A stretch of 64,000 nucleotides of DNA from Thuidium tamariscinum (GCA_947034885.2 OX344754.2:16386501-16450500), one strand, 5' to 3'; positions 10,632-22,669 are shown, counted from the stretch's first letter. Notes: generated by a model not told the origin, from the letters alone. Numbers and translations are program-made.

Positions 10632-11923
10632 ATGCCATCAAGAAGTGCGGACGCTGCTGGGAGCAGTAGTGCTGGTTCGAGCTATAGAAACTCGTCCGAA
10701 AAAATTGAGGAGGTGAGTTGAAGCATTTCGTTTCCATTGAAACCACCATTAACCAGTGCTAGGAACGTTATGCTGTGCTGCAATGATTAGGAAATCATAG
10801 AAGAGCAGGTCACTAGATAAGTGATACTAGCCTTGAAGACCTGACGAAAAGTTCTGGCATTGCTTCACTGAGCAGGTTGATGACTCTGCGTTTATAAATG
10901 AGATCATTGCAAAACTGAGCAACAGGAAAGTAGAGGTTCACCGGGATGCTGCGAACACCATCAGATGTCTCGCAAAAATGGACAGTGAGAAACGAGTTCG
11001 CATTGCGGAACAAGGAGGCATACCTTTCCTGATCAACCTTCTACGATCACCTGACAAGATGACTCAGGAGCACGCCATCACCGCTTTGATGAATTTGTCC
11101 CTACAGGATAGTAACAGAGCCCAGATTATGAGGGCAGGTACACACGTGCTACTTCGCTATTTTGCTTTCTATTGTATGAGTCTACCCTGAGATTGAATTC
11201 CATTTTCTATCAATCCTATTTTCTGCTGTAATGCAAATGAATGTAGCCCTGAAGTTGATTCAGAAACGTAAATCCAAAAAGTCAAGTGACTAAAGAACTG
11301 ACAATTCCCTTCTTGTATTCATAGGGGCAATAGACAGCATCGTCCACGTCGTCAAGTGGGGGCAGACCACAGGGGCCCGAGAAAACGCTGCTGCAACAAT
11401 TCAGTGTCTCTCATACGAAAGTGAGAACAAGATCTCTATTGGCAGCACAGGGGCCATTCCTGCACTGGTCGAGTTGCTGCACACTGGAACAAGTCAAGGG
11501 AGGAAAGATGCAGCTAATGCTCTCTGCAACCTCGTCAGCTCTCAGGAAAGCAACAAGATGCGAGCAGTTCAAACTGGCCTCATCACTGTCCTGATGGACA
11601 TTCTGCATGACCACTCTACAAACGAGTTAGACGATATTTCTCTCTCTATTTTAGCAAATCTGTCGCTTTTCCCAGGTGCCCTCGTTGACATTGCCAACGC
11701 AGAACCCGCAACCTTGTTGATTGATTTCATCACTTGTGGATCTCGCAAAAAACAGGAGCTTGCAACCGCGCTCTTGTGCAAGCTCTGTGTAGAGGATCCT
11801 ACCTTAATTGAGGCAGCGTATCATTCTGGAGCCCCTAGCCCCTTGGAAGCTCTGCTGAGGGATGACAGAACCACAGCTCGCTGTAAACGGAAGGCCAAAC
11901 AACTTCTAGACCTTTTGAGATAG
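10632..11923 (+). CDS. Armadillo-repeat protein, PUB-like ARM domain without U-box
   Basis: Three exons join in phase: 10632-10712 (donor GAGGAG|GTGAGT), 10876-11137 (after GAGCAG; donor GGCAG|GTACAC) and 11325-11923 (after ATTCATAG). The product is 313 residues. A 27-residue Ser-rich start is followed by ARM repeats throughout, for example DAANTIRCLAKMDSEKRVRI, EHAITALMNLSLQDSNRAQI, ENAAATIQCLSYESENKISI and DAANALCNLVSSQESNKMRA, with typical GAIPALVELL segments between. It is closest in style to the ARM half of plant U-box ubiquitin ligases (PUB/SPL11), but no U-box precedes it. A scaffold or substrate-binding role is therefore likely, in cytosol or nucleus. It starts only 200 bases after the stop of the kinase-like gene on the same strand. 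The first exon is inferred from frame and splice consensus; the other two are firm. Confidence 0.82.
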
Positions 11924-12596
11924 CACTAGTAGGAGCAAGTTAGTTTTACCTGAAGAAGACATTCATCCTCTTCAACCTCGCTGTCTGCACTCATCACTTA
12001 TTAGAATTCCCATGCCACGCCATTTTTTCAGTCGTAGAAGGTGTAATCAACTTCTGTATACCGATGCTGTTTGTCCCGCCAGCTTTGAAATCTCACAGTG
12101 CAAGCATTTCAGCATTAAGAGTTGTACCCTAATTTTGACTTACATATTTGCAACCTATCTCTTCCTATGTTCATGAATCTTGATGTTGATGAATCTGATG
12201 TCCATTTCTCACCGGGGCTTAGTAGAACGATTCAAGTCATGAAGATCTTCAAAGGACAATCCTTAGTGCATTCTTGCCAAACTTGAGATTAGACCAATCA
12301 ACCGACTCCACAAGAACAGCGAACCAGGAAAGGAATGGAACATTAATATGTTCACGTGAGTCTCATAGTAACGACTGAAAATTTGCAATTTGCAACGATT
12401 TATTTCTGCATCCACCCCTCCATGTCTCTTATGACGTGCTTCCGCCAAATCAATAAGCCGGGCCTACAAATTTGATAGGAGGTACATATTCACTTCTGAC
12501 TCTTCATTTCGGTTCTCAGGCGTCTGTTTTGCCCCTTACGTCCACATTCCACCTCATTAACAAAGGAGAGCTGACAGGTCAAGCTTTCTTGCTCAA
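11924..12596. other. Convergent 3' region between ARM and HGPT genes
   Basis: This 670-base stretch separates the ends of two converging genes and should hold both 3' UTRs. No other gene or element is visible. Confidence 0.5.
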
Positions 12597-14687
12597 CTAG
12601 AACGCTTCCTGCTGATAAACCTCCGGCTTCAGCACTCCTATGCATGGAAGACTTCGAAACCGTTCCGCATAGTCCATTCCATAACCAACTATAAAATAAT
12701 CTGGACACTGTCGATAAGAACATACAAGGAAAATAAGAGTGAGATTTTGCAGAAAACGGATTTATCAAGACAGATACAAGCAATATATTACATACAAAGC
12801 TACCTGACAGCTATAAAATGAGTATACACCAACGAATGTATTCTTGAACAAATTTTTTTCCGTCATATTCTGAGAACAATTGATACTTCGAGTGCTTTTA
12901 TATGTTTACCCACAATACAGTTGAGAGGTGTTCCCTCCGATTCTGTACCACAACGCCCTCCTATGTGCACCGATCAGACAAGCACATACATTTGCGTGTG
13001 AAGTTGATGACGAATAAGATTAAAAGCATTTCCTCCTCTTAAGACTGGAGCTTGAATATACCTCGAACCCCACGTAGCATTTTCCCATGCCTGAAAGCTT
13101 GAGAGGTACAACACGGCGAGACACTTTGTCAAGCAGCACGCACACTGAAACGGACGCCGCTCCTTTTGATCTGAGATGAGTCACCAGCTTTGCGAGAGTT
13201 GTGCCAGTGTCAATCATGTCCTCCACCTGGTAATAATTCATCCCAGTATAAGAAAATAGTGACTTACGTCTGTTCAATCTCCAACAGGTAGTTGCAAAAA
13301 AAGAGTTGGAATATAGGCCAATTTATCTCAGTCGGTATAGCATTTTTGCAAGCCAGAGTAACATTTAGAAGTTTTACTTCAGAAGAGAATCTTGTAGCAT
13401 TCAAAGCTGTGTATTTGTTTCCTTACAAACACCCAAAATTGAAGAAGCCAGTACGTTTTGACATTTGGGAAATAAGATGGGGTAGGGAAATATACCACGA
13501 TAATATGCTTGTCTTTCAGGTCTATTTTGCAATCAGTGCTGATGGTGGCCACACCTGAGGTTTTCATGCTATTTCCATACGACTGAACTCGAACTATGTC
13601 CACTTGCAAAGGAAGGGCAATATGCCGCACCAAGTCCGCCAAAAACATGAACGCCCCTGTTGCAACCTGCAAGAATTACGACCTCCTCATCATGAAGTCA
13701 TGGCATTAACGGACATAAATTGAATTGAAATATTATATAAACAAGACTTGCTCACGCCTTAAAGCAATAGGCTGAACAATTTACAGCTGCATTTGTAATT
13801 GTAATACTAAGGGACCTTGATACCTCCATACAAATGCACTTATCCGCTCAAGGTTCTTTAGAATTGAAGAAAACGACCGGATAATGATGACCGGATACTA
13901 CCAAACATACAATACTCGTCTCGTGACACTTAAAACACAGAATCTAGTGATACAAAGAGGAAAATTTCTTTCCCTACTCAGAACTAATTAACCACTGTTG
14001 AAGACAAGTTGTGGACCATAGGAGAGGAATGAAGAATCGAAGCCGGAGAAGAACCCTAAAGCCCTATATCTTAAACCCTATCTCTTCGTGCTTCGGGCAT
14101 CACCCACCATAGCGAAGGTTCAACCATGAATTCTGTGCTCTGTAGCCCATGGAATCTCATCTGACGCAATCCAATCAGATTAATTACGAGAAACAAGGAA
14201 AAAAAATTCGCAAGCAGACGCACATGCAATGGCGATAGAGGATGAAGGTAAGAACGATAAGAAAACCCTAGTAAGCAATATCCCCTTCAGAAAGGATTTT
14301 TTTTTCCATACGTGGACAGCTACCTCACATGCAGCAATTTCCAGTTGAAAGTTTGGGGATTAAGAGGCAGAGTGTGGGTACCCCAAGAATTAAAACAGGG
14401 CGTCCGTCAAAGTCCGTGGAAATGTCCTGTCCTAGCTCCGCTACTCGAGCCTGAATATCATGCGCCTTCCACAGCACACTCTCCAGCATATCGGCCTCTT
14501 TCTTCATCACAAATTTTTTCTCTGGCTGTTTCCAGCTTTCCACTTCCACTTTTGAACACATAACTAGTCCTTCACGTCGCAGCTTCGAAACTAGCAGAGG
14601 TAATCGACCTACCACATATGTACTCTCTGTGTGCCGGATGCGACCAGGGGCATATGACAGCCTCGTCCTAACTAAACATCGCTCCAT
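12597..14687 (-). CDS. HGPT: Hypoxanthine-guanine phosphoribosyltransferase
   Basis: Purine salvage enzyme: it transfers phosphoribose from PRPP to hypoxanthine or guanine, giving IMP or GMP. Four exons on the minus strand join in phase 0: 14382-14687 (102 codons), 13496-13666 (57), 13062-13226 (55) and 12597-12707 (36 plus stop), giving 250 residues. Diagnostic segments are [26 protein letters not shown], the PRPP-binding loop [26 protein letters not shown] and the C-terminal [17 protein letters not shown] with [10 protein letters not shown]. Donors and acceptors all fit GT-AG. The start is the ATG at 14687 in good context (CAGCCATGG). The N-terminus is about 60 residues longer than the 188-residue Arabidopsis enzyme as I remember it; the extension is rich in Arg and hydrophobics and could be an organelle signal, but that is inference. 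Intron 1 is about 715 bases. Confidence 0.93.
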
Positions 14688-15928
14688 GGCTGCAGACCCT
14701 CCCTAAAACAATACAATCGTGTGTGAACGGAGTTATCTTGGGAACCTGGAGATGTTAGTTACAACTAATAACGTAAATTTGCAAGTGCCACCTCGTTCGG
14801 TGATACATGTAAACTATTCAAAGTCACTGTATTTCTATCCAAGTCGCACAGGCATGTACTCTGCATTACTTGGAAGAAAGTCATCCACGGAGCCTCCTAC
14901 ATAGTCAATAGAGCATAGCGCACATGTGACCTGCGAACTCTTCGACACCGAAGGAAGAGATGAAACCGTCTCTGCTACAGTGTCGAAACGAAAAGCAAGA
15001 GGAAAATTCGAGTATAAGGTGACAGGAAAAGCCTAACAATACTGGAAAATAAAAGTGGACAAGAGTCATGTCCATGAGGTTGGACAGGGCATAACGGAAA
15101 AGCTCCATTCCTTAATCCGAGGAACAGGTGGAATATTCTTCCCGGCAGAGAGAGAACCACTCAACTCGGATTCTCGACCTATATTCTCCCTGATCCCTTC
15201 ACAGCTAATCAAGAATGTCAACACTGCATCCTTAACTCATCAGTATTTCTGTCGAGATAGTGGAGATTTTCGTCATGACCAATAGTCGTGATTAGGGCTG
15301 CGTGCTACCTTCCACATTTGATAACCTACTATTGTATCCTCGCGGAGTGACACTTTGCATCCGGCACAGTATATTACAGTGGCGCCGCACTGCTATCAAA
15401 TTACCAATTTTATTGTCAGTAGCATTACCAAATGTGTTCAAGACGGCATAGCATCCAGATCTTCAGCATACATAGACTGAGATTCATATGAAAACTTTAG
15501 AATCAAAAGAGTTACGAGAACATCATTGTAGCTCAAATGCATATCAGAAATATCATGAATCATTCTAGGCCCGGGAATCATGCTCCTGAGCAATTGGTCT
15601 AAACATTCTCAACTTCAAACATCTCTCAGAAAATCGCAATCTCATTGTTCAGCTAGCTGCTGATGTTGGGAATATGTAAAATCATCACCCCTAATAGACT
15701 CGCGATTCGTAAAATTGACTTGCTCCATGATTTTTCTACTATTACTTGCCTCTGCAAAGACCTAGGAACTGTCACTCAATGATCTATAAACATTTGGTTC
15801 ACTTTTAGCATGGATTCATGAGCTTAGAGGATATAAACTCCGAAGCCAGCTCCAGTGATGACAACGCCACCAACATGAGCAAAATGGTCCAGTAAGAGCG
15901 TACTTTCAAACTTCGCCGCTCCGATCGC
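14688..15928. other. Intergenic region between HGPT and plastid S13
   Basis: Both neighbours are on the minus strand, so this holds the HGPT promoter and the S13 3' end. No further gene is supported. Just after the S13 stop, and in its frame, the minus strand stays open for 34 more codons ending near 15,827; this is discussed among the findings. Confidence 0.5.
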
Positions 15929-17067
15929 TCATCTTTTGGTCTTCTTTTTCCCAGCAACAGCCCTCTTCTTCCCTTTTCGTCTGGTTCGTGCATTGCACTG
16001 CGTGTGTTGACCCCTGCAGGGCAACCCTAAAACATGTCGTCGCCCTCGGTAGCATTGAATGTCGATCAACCGTTTAATATTCAAAGCATTGAACCGCCGC
16101 TGAACAGAAATAAAGGGGGATATATTAACAGAAAAATTAAGGAGTTCAAAACATCCCAAAACGAAACAAAGAAGCACTGCCCATCGGTCCGGTCAATTTA
16201 TTAAAATTTGTTCAGTAGACTATTCAGTGAAAGGATGTTCAGGACCAACCAACTCTCCCTCGATCATGTAATTTGAAAGCTCGTCACGTATTTTCGTGAG
16301 CTCCGATTCAGAGAGTTCCGATGTCATCTTATTCTCCAATCCCACGCTGAGCAAAACTTGTCGCGCTGTTGTCTGCCCCACTCCGTGAATGTACTGCAGA
16401 GCCGTCTCAATGCGCTTCATTTTCGGCAACTCAACTCCTCCGACTCGAGCACATCGAATGTTGACTCGGTCCTGAAATCCTGTACTCCACTGCTCACAGC
16501 TCCAAACAATCAAGTGCATGAGCAATAAGAGATATAAGGATACCAATGACCAAGAAACCTCAAGCCTCGAAGGATCGGACTAAATCCTATGACAGACCCG
16601 AAGGATCCGAAATCCTCAATGGCAAAGACAAAAGACAGTTCTTAAAAGTCGGCCGTAATCCTGTCAATCAGTGGCCGACTCTGAACAGAGAAATCATAAC
16701 CTAACTTATTGCAACCTCAGGCTACGCAGATTCAAGAAAACAGAAAACGTCGTTTGATTTTGTTGCCAGATTGAAAAAGAAATCAAGACGCTTTCCTCGA
16801 TACCTTTAATTTTGATTTTAATCACAGAAGTAGGTAGGTATTAGTAATGCAAATTAAGTATTCGCATGAGATCCGATGAGCAGATATGCCTGGAGCCGAT
16901 CGTCCAAATTCCTGCAAAAAGACAGCGCTGGAAAACAGTACCTTCGGGAGAAAGCTCACTTTCAAGATTGCATTCGAGAAAGAGCGATCGGATCCAGGTA
17001 AGGTACTAAACGAGCTGTTTGAAGCGCCCACGAAAGTCGAGTGACGGCCTAAAGCTTGGAGTGCCAT
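15929..17067 (-). CDS. RPS13: Plastid 30S ribosomal protein S13 (nuclear-encoded)
   Basis: Component of the small-subunit head of the chloroplast ribosome, contacting 16S rRNA and the 50S bridge. Three exons join in phase: 16942-17067 (42 codons, donor CCGAAG|GTACTG), 16250-16471 (74 codons, acceptor TTTCAG, donor GAGTTG|GTTGGT) and 15929-16099 (56 codons plus stop, acceptor GTTCAG); 172 residues. The first exon is a typical transit peptide: Ser/Ala rich, starts MALQ, lacks acidic runs. The mature part begins near [14 protein letters not shown] and carries the helix-hairpin-helix [20 protein letters not shown], the coiled segment around [13 protein letters not shown], then [18 protein letters not shown] and a basic tail ending GKKKTKR, as in plant plastid S13. 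A mitochondrial destination is the alternative, but the IQCYRGxRH and LPCRGQ wording fits the plastid form better. Confidence 0.92.
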
Positions 17068-18482
17068 TGCTGTTTTAAGAATTTGCAACGAGACCAGAGG
17101 TTACAACTCTCTCGCAATCCCTGAACAAGAAGGCAGGAATAACTGAAGAGGACAACAACTAAATTTACTAAACAGACATTGGAATCTTCCAGGCCGTCAT
17201 TTTATTTGGAAATCCTGTAGCGGCGAGGGTTTCAGGCGCATCTTGCACAAGAACTTGAACTACACTCCACCTTAGGTAGCAGGTAGGTTTAATGATTTCT
17301 TAATCCCTGCATGCATTCGAAGCTGCACACAGAAAAATTATTGCATTGTAAGCTACTCTGACTAGCCGATCGTCAGTCCGCAATTCCGCATTAGGAATTA
17401 AGATGCTGCTCACTGGAACAACAGCAGTCATGTTCCTCACACATAGCGTTCCCAGGGTTTCCTAAGGATTCTTCAAAGTGATCCGGAATCATTAAACTTA
17501 CCTGCTACCTGCTACCTGCTGCTGGCCGTGAGTTGATCAAGTTTTGCAGTTTCATTCTTGCTTTTTACATCCTAACTAATGCACTGGTTTGAGTTGCCAT
17601 GGAGACATCTTCGGAGCTGCGATTCTCAACAGAAAAGAATTTCAAACGCCGATCGATTTGCTTGTAGGATTTGGAGGGTTACGTATCTTTGAGATCTCTA
17701 CTTTAATCCACCTCCTCGTCTCCAACAGTTGCACTGAGCTCCGAGACAGCACATCATACTCACAGTTGCCTTTCAAGAAACGCACTTACTCTAAGACTCG
17801 CACAGAAGTATCCGCGTTGATAACTCCAAAACTTCGGCGGTCCTAATTCCTAGCACAAAATGCGATCAGCGCGGCTAACGAAAGGATCGCCTGATGTCGC
17901 AAGCTGATCGAGCTCCTCCTCTTAGCCTTCTCCACCAGAATACTCGAAAGAAATGGTAAAACAGAGGATGCCAATCGAGTAAATTGCTTGCTACACCTTT
18001 CTGGTCCTTGAACATTTGTGTGAAATAAGTTACTACTGCGTAATGTATAACAGGAAGATCAAACCAAGCAAGCATTCTAGAATTTGCTGCATAACTTTTT
18101 GAAACAATCTGTCCCTGGCTGAACAAGTAGTAGGAGAATTTGTTAGATCACTGGATTGATGTCTCTTGTGCATTCAGTTCCTTTGTGTTCATAATCTTTC
18201 CAACTTGTCCGGTGCGGCGTTTCGACATTAACGAGATCGGTGCTCGAGTTAGCGCAACACCTAATTTATTTCTATTTCGAGAGCAAGTGAAGCCTTCTCT
18301 GCACAATTTGGCTCCGCTCCTTCAGCCGATGATCCAGACATACTTCTCGACGGTGTACATTAATTCTTGCTAACCTTCAGGTGTCCATAGCTACAATGAA
18401 TCATCCCTAAAACTCCACTTAATCGTTGCTCTAGTTAGAATATTCCAGCTGACATTCATTTGCGAGTCTCCATTGCTCGCAG
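17068..18482. other. Divergent promoter region of S13 and the SAXO-like gene
   Basis: The two neighbours are transcribed away from each other, so both promoters should lie here, and the missing first exon of the SAXO-like gene too. A 25 bp inverted repeat at about 17272-17523 is listed separately. ORFs at 17589 (+), 17875 (-) and 18140 (+) show no recognisable domain. Confidence 0.45.
17272..17523. repeat. Inverted repeat with GGTAGCA ends
   Basis: The left arm reads GGTAGCAGGTAGGTTTAATG, extended by ATTTC. The right arm is its complement with one or two changes, followed by three tandem copies of CTACCTG. About 190 bases separate the arms. It could be a small TIR element or a regulatory inverted repeat; no target duplication is visible. 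Confidence 0.45.
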
Positions 18483-19312
18483 ACCAGTAGCCGAAAAATT
18501 TGTACATGCAAGATCTGCACCTGCGGCACACACAACTGCCCGAGATGGCCAGCATGGAAGCGACCAGATCCTTTAAAGCAGTCAGTCATCCCGTTTTGCG
18601 AGGGGGGCAAAATTGGAACCACGGAGTATGTGGATGAGTATGTGCCAAAGCCAGTGCATCCTCCTGCACCGGATCACCCGAAACAATTCAGGTCTGAAAA
18701 ATGGATGTCCTCTTTCTCCTGCATGATCTTTGAAGATTTTCCCTATTCAACATACCTTCAGAGTGAGACTAGTTCTTCACTTCAGTGACGAATTGTTTTT
18801 GGTCTGTGGACCAAGTGAAGCTACATGCGAGGAAACTTGGCTTGGACCTTGTCTATTTGAATGAAGCTTTCCATCAAATTCTTTCAAGAATTTTGGAGAA
18901 ACCGGCATTGGCAAGTTGATAGAACTAAGAAGAAATAGAGAAGAGACCAGCAATGACCTTGAGAAAGAAGAGCAGTGAAAGGACCCAACAAAGAATAGTG
19001 ACGATCTAATTTTGGTGCTTCATGGCAAGGATACAAATGACTCCCCACATCCACTGTTGAATAATGTTATGAATACTTCGCTACAGGTATGCTCATCCAA
19101 GACAAACCAGCTACATCCACCACTATCCGTGGAAATGTCCGGCGGAGCATCCGTATAAGTACAAGAGGTGTCCTGAGAAGAGCTTGTTCAAGGGCAACTC
19201 CATTTACACCTCCGATTACACACCTCCTCCCAACTGTCCAATCTGCCCTGTAGAGCCTTTTCTGTCGCAGAAAACCACCATCGACAAATTGGGCCATAGG
19301 ATTTACGATTAG
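18483..19312 (+). CDS. SAXO/FAM154-like axonemal microtubule protein, partial model
   Basis: Two exons are seen: 18483-18691 and 19087-19312. The first follows the acceptor GCTCGCAG and ends at CAG|GTCTGA; the second follows CTACAG, and the split Arg codon is restored exactly. Exon one encodes KICTCKICTCGTHNCP, the cysteine cluster (CxCxxCxCGxHxCP) that opens SAXO proteins, then TTEYVDEYVPKP. Exon two encodes SLFKGNSIYTSDYTPPPNCP, like the FxGxSxYxxDY microtubule-binding modules. SAXO proteins sit inside doublet microtubules of cilia and flagella, so expression in swimming sperm is expected. The 5' end with the start codon was not found; an upstream exon is likely. Further modules in the 395-base intron were not found. 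The family call rests on the cysteine motif and module pattern. Confidence 0.6.
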
Positions 19313-20489
19313 CTCGGGACAATATATATTTGCTTCGTTTTAGGTTTCAATTGTATGTTGTTCCAATTCCTCTATTAGTACAAAAGGTTTCCTCTCAATT
19401 TTTCTGGAAGTTTCAATCTCAATTTCAATCTCTAGGTCTGTCGCAAATTCATTCCTCTGTTGCATCATTCCCACTCTATGCGCGTTGAAGTAAGAGTGAC
19501 AGGGACTTCTCAGCTTAGTTTAGGAAATGGTGTCGCTCCAGTAGGAGGGCTTGAACAGCAAAACAGTGTATTGCACGATGCCGCAAAGTTAGAACTCGGG
19601 TCACCAAAGCGCTGTAGCATTGTAATTACAGTTTGTGTTTCCTACTTCGACAAATCTCTTGCTTTTCTGCCGCCATACATCCTCAAATCTCGTACTACAT
19701 TAGCTAGAAAAAGCTTGGCAAATGGTTTCTGCAAGCGTGAGAAATCCTAGCAGGATGCTCTGGACGTGGATTGCTAGATTTGAACACCTAATTAACACCA
19801 CAATTAATTCACTTTCAGACGATCACTCTGTAAGAGCAAACCCTAAATCTGCGTAGAGCGCCTTCTCAGGAGATGGATGCGAAGAAGATTAAGCTAGCTC
19901 GCAGAGTGATCATTTCAAACATTTCCCCATCACTGGCTCTCAACCAGCGTTTGCATTACTCTTGTTTTGGGCTTCCCACTGCAGTGGCTCCAATCATTTG
20001 GCTGAACTAAACTGTTCTACAAGCTTGCTTGAACACCTCCCTCAAGTCAAGTCTTAAAAATTTCCACGTTTATGCACAACTGAAAGCTTGGAGGCAACAT
20101 CCCTTCAGTGGTGCAAATACTCATGATACAGTCAAATTGCAAATTCTGGAATGCCTGCTTGTTTGCACAGAGGGGCGATTCACGCACATTCTCTCGAATG
20201 CAAACCTCCGTCTACAGCTGACCTCAAGAGGAATCATGCAATGGATATTCATTGCAAGTTTTGTTAACCCTTAAAGGATGAGCTAGTGGCCGTGGAAATC
20301 ATGAATTTTGATATCATGGGAATCATTGGTTCCAAAAAATCCAAAAGCACTTTGGAAGTTGAAGTATTGTAGAAGATTTTCCCTTTCCACCCTTAATTCT
20401 GTGGATGGATAGTTACATTTTTGTTCTACACAGAGAAATTCCTCTCATTCATTGACTTGTAAATGGCCTCTACATTGTTTATGGATTAA
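19313..20489. other. Edge of the gene island, no gene recognised
   Basis: Composition falls back to AT-rich after about 20,300. ORFs at 19460 and 20029 lack recognisable features. A telo-box-like AAACCCTAA lies near 19,845; such boxes occur in plant promoters, but no gene start is evident next to it. Confidence 0.4.
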
Positions 20490-21270
20490 GGGTAGTCACA
20501 ACTTCTTCACTTTCCAAATTGTTTTTTAAGAATGGGGAGGTGGTGATTTAGGATTGGCTTCTAAAAGGCCCTCGTTGGTAGAATATTCTCCTTCTACAAA
20601 AGGTCTTTGTTGTGCACAAAGGTAGTGACACCTCCTAAACAGCATAGCACTTCTCTAAAGAATGAGAGAAACAAAGACCTAATTAGGAGCAAAAAATTAT
20701 GAAGATGTGACACCCCATTTATGTTGCTCAAGAATAATACTAAAAAATGCACATCAAGATCTAGGACTACAAAAAATGTCAATAGTTAGGGAATTATAAG
20801 AAATAAGAAGTGCAATAAGAGTAGAATATTCTCCATTTGAAAAGGGTTTGTAGTGTTTATTATTCACCTCCAAAGGTGAATAATGGACATTGTGAACCCT
20901 TCATAGGAAAAAAGTATTCTATCAAAGTACTCCTTTCTTAAGCAAATCTTGAACAATGACTTCCCCATTCTTTAAAGAAGTTTTGGAAGGTGAAGAAGTC
21001 GTGATAATCTTTTAGAGGTGAATAATTGGTGTTGAGATTATCGATCATAGAAGAAGAAAATGTTGCTTTGGTTGTATGTTCAGTATTTCCTACTTCCTCA
21101 CCCTTCGAGCACTCTGCACTTGTAGATCTTATTGTGCATTCTCCAACCTTGTTCTCCAAAGAGTAGAAATGGGGTGTCAAACCTTCTTAATGATTTTTGG
21201 ATCTTAATTGACTCTTTTTTTCTCTCATTCTTTAGAGAATTTTTGTACCATGAAGAAGGTGTGACTACCC
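20490..21270. mobile_element. Long-inverted-repeat element, 781 bp
   Basis: Both ends begin GGGTAGTCACAMCTTCTTCA. The similarity continues inward: the block TCTCTAAAGAATGAGAGAAA and the block GACACCCCATTT occur in both arms in opposite orientation. The arms are roughly 200-300 bp, and the left arm carries an extra stretch of about 110 bp. The centre, near 20,880-20,980, is not palindromic. No target duplication is clear and no transposase is present. The superfamily is open. Confidence 0.6.
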
Positions 21271-21668
21271 CTTTGTTAGTAGATAGCCTACACCATGGCT
21301 TTCCTATTTAGTTTCATTGTATTGTATTATACAGAATTGTACCCTAGAGAATTTAGACCATAAAAAAATATATACTATAGAGAATTTTATATTATAAAAA
21401 AATATTGATGATGGATTTTTAATTTTTATTATGCAAATATTTAAAGAAACCTCAATGTGTATATATTACTTTTTAAAAAATTGCGTAACCTAGGAAAATT
21501 TTACACTAAAGAAAATTCAATGTAAAGATGTTGACTTCCAAGATTTTGTTCTATACTTAGGGTGTTGTATACAATTGTATTGAAGATGTTTATGACAAAA
21601 TGTTCATTGCAACTAAATAGGTACCTCATATATACTATCAACCAAAAACAACCATCATTACTTTATGT

Positions 21669-21951
21669 CATTAGGGGGGATTTGAGGCCTCTAGAGGGTC
21701 ATTTCAAGACTGTTTAGGAAACAACTAGCAACCGTCAAGCCAAAAAAAAATTTATTTAAAATTTATTTTTTGGGTCCTAAAATGTGAAAAGAAGTCCAAT
21801 TTTTTTTTTTTTTTTTTCAAAAAAGAAATTAATGACCTAGTAGTCACTCAATCATATAGGATTCTTGCGTTTCAACGTTTTTAGGGGAGTTCTTACATTT
21901 TCAAACTATGGGAACTCACAGTCTTCTTTAGCCCTCAAATTCCCCCTAATG
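21669..21951. mobile_element. MITE of the CATTAG family, copy M3
   Basis: The left end reads CATTAGGGGGGATTTGAGGC and the right end, in reverse, CATTAGGGGGAATTTGAGGG; length 283 bp. The middle carries the same poly-T block (AAAAGAAGTCCAATTTTT) and TAATGACCTAGTAG block as the copies at 2915 and 37744. No clear target duplication flanks it. Confidence 0.75.
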
Positions 21952-21959
21952 ACACTTCC

Positions 21960-22190
21960 CAAATCAACATGTGCTTATGTGGGAGAAATGATTTTAGAAC
22001 ATCATCTATAGAAAAATTAGATCCTTAATAACTTTTGCATACAATATTCAAATGTTACGTTTCTAGATGCATTGGAACTCCCTTCTACTTGCCAAGAAGA
22101 TAATACAATATCAAAGTTTGAACACTATCTAATAGTAGTAACTAGACACAATTACAAAAAAATGATGATTTGAGGGGTTCCCGCCTTCAA
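21960..22190. mobile_element. Worn copy of the TA-flanked MITE
   Basis: The interior TTAATAACTTTTGCATACAA, then TGCATTGGAACTC and TTGCCAAGAAGA, matches the element at 3879-4151 in order and spacing. The terminal repeats are not preserved. Confidence 0.5.
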
Positions 22191-22669
22191 TGGTTACTTT
22201 TTGAGTTTGGTTGTACATGGTTGCATTAATGATGCTCATGAGAGAATGTTTATAACAATGTGGTGTTGCTTCATCATTATCACATCCTCAAAATAATGCA
22301 CTTACTTCAAATGTTAATTTTATAATCTATATTGCATTTGCTAACTTTTTGAGTTGGTTAGAAGATCATCTTTTGGTAAGATACTATATATAAAATTTAA
22401 TAAAGTTATGATGGAAATCTATAGCCAAAGAATGATAATTAATGGTTGAAAATCACACTAAAACTTCAATGGCAAAGTCACTTTGTCAATATTCCTCTCC
22501 ATGTAAAAGATTCTTAGGAACCTAGTAATTGAAGGATGATGAGGGATTTTATTCTCCTTCAATGTTTGTGTAGGGTCCAAATATAGGTTTACACATTGTT
22601 TGCAGGATTCTATGAGATGTTCCACAAAAAGTTTTGAAATTTTCTAATATTGAAAATATGCCTCTTTAA
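22191..22669. other. AT-rich non-coding stretch
   Basis: No gene or element is identified between the worn MITE and the TTAA element at 22670. Confidence 0.45.

Noticed and set aside
14050-14090. AACCCTAAA-like words suggesting telomeric repeat
   Set aside because: Only isolated one- or two-copy words, within HGPT intron 1; too few for an interstitial telomere.
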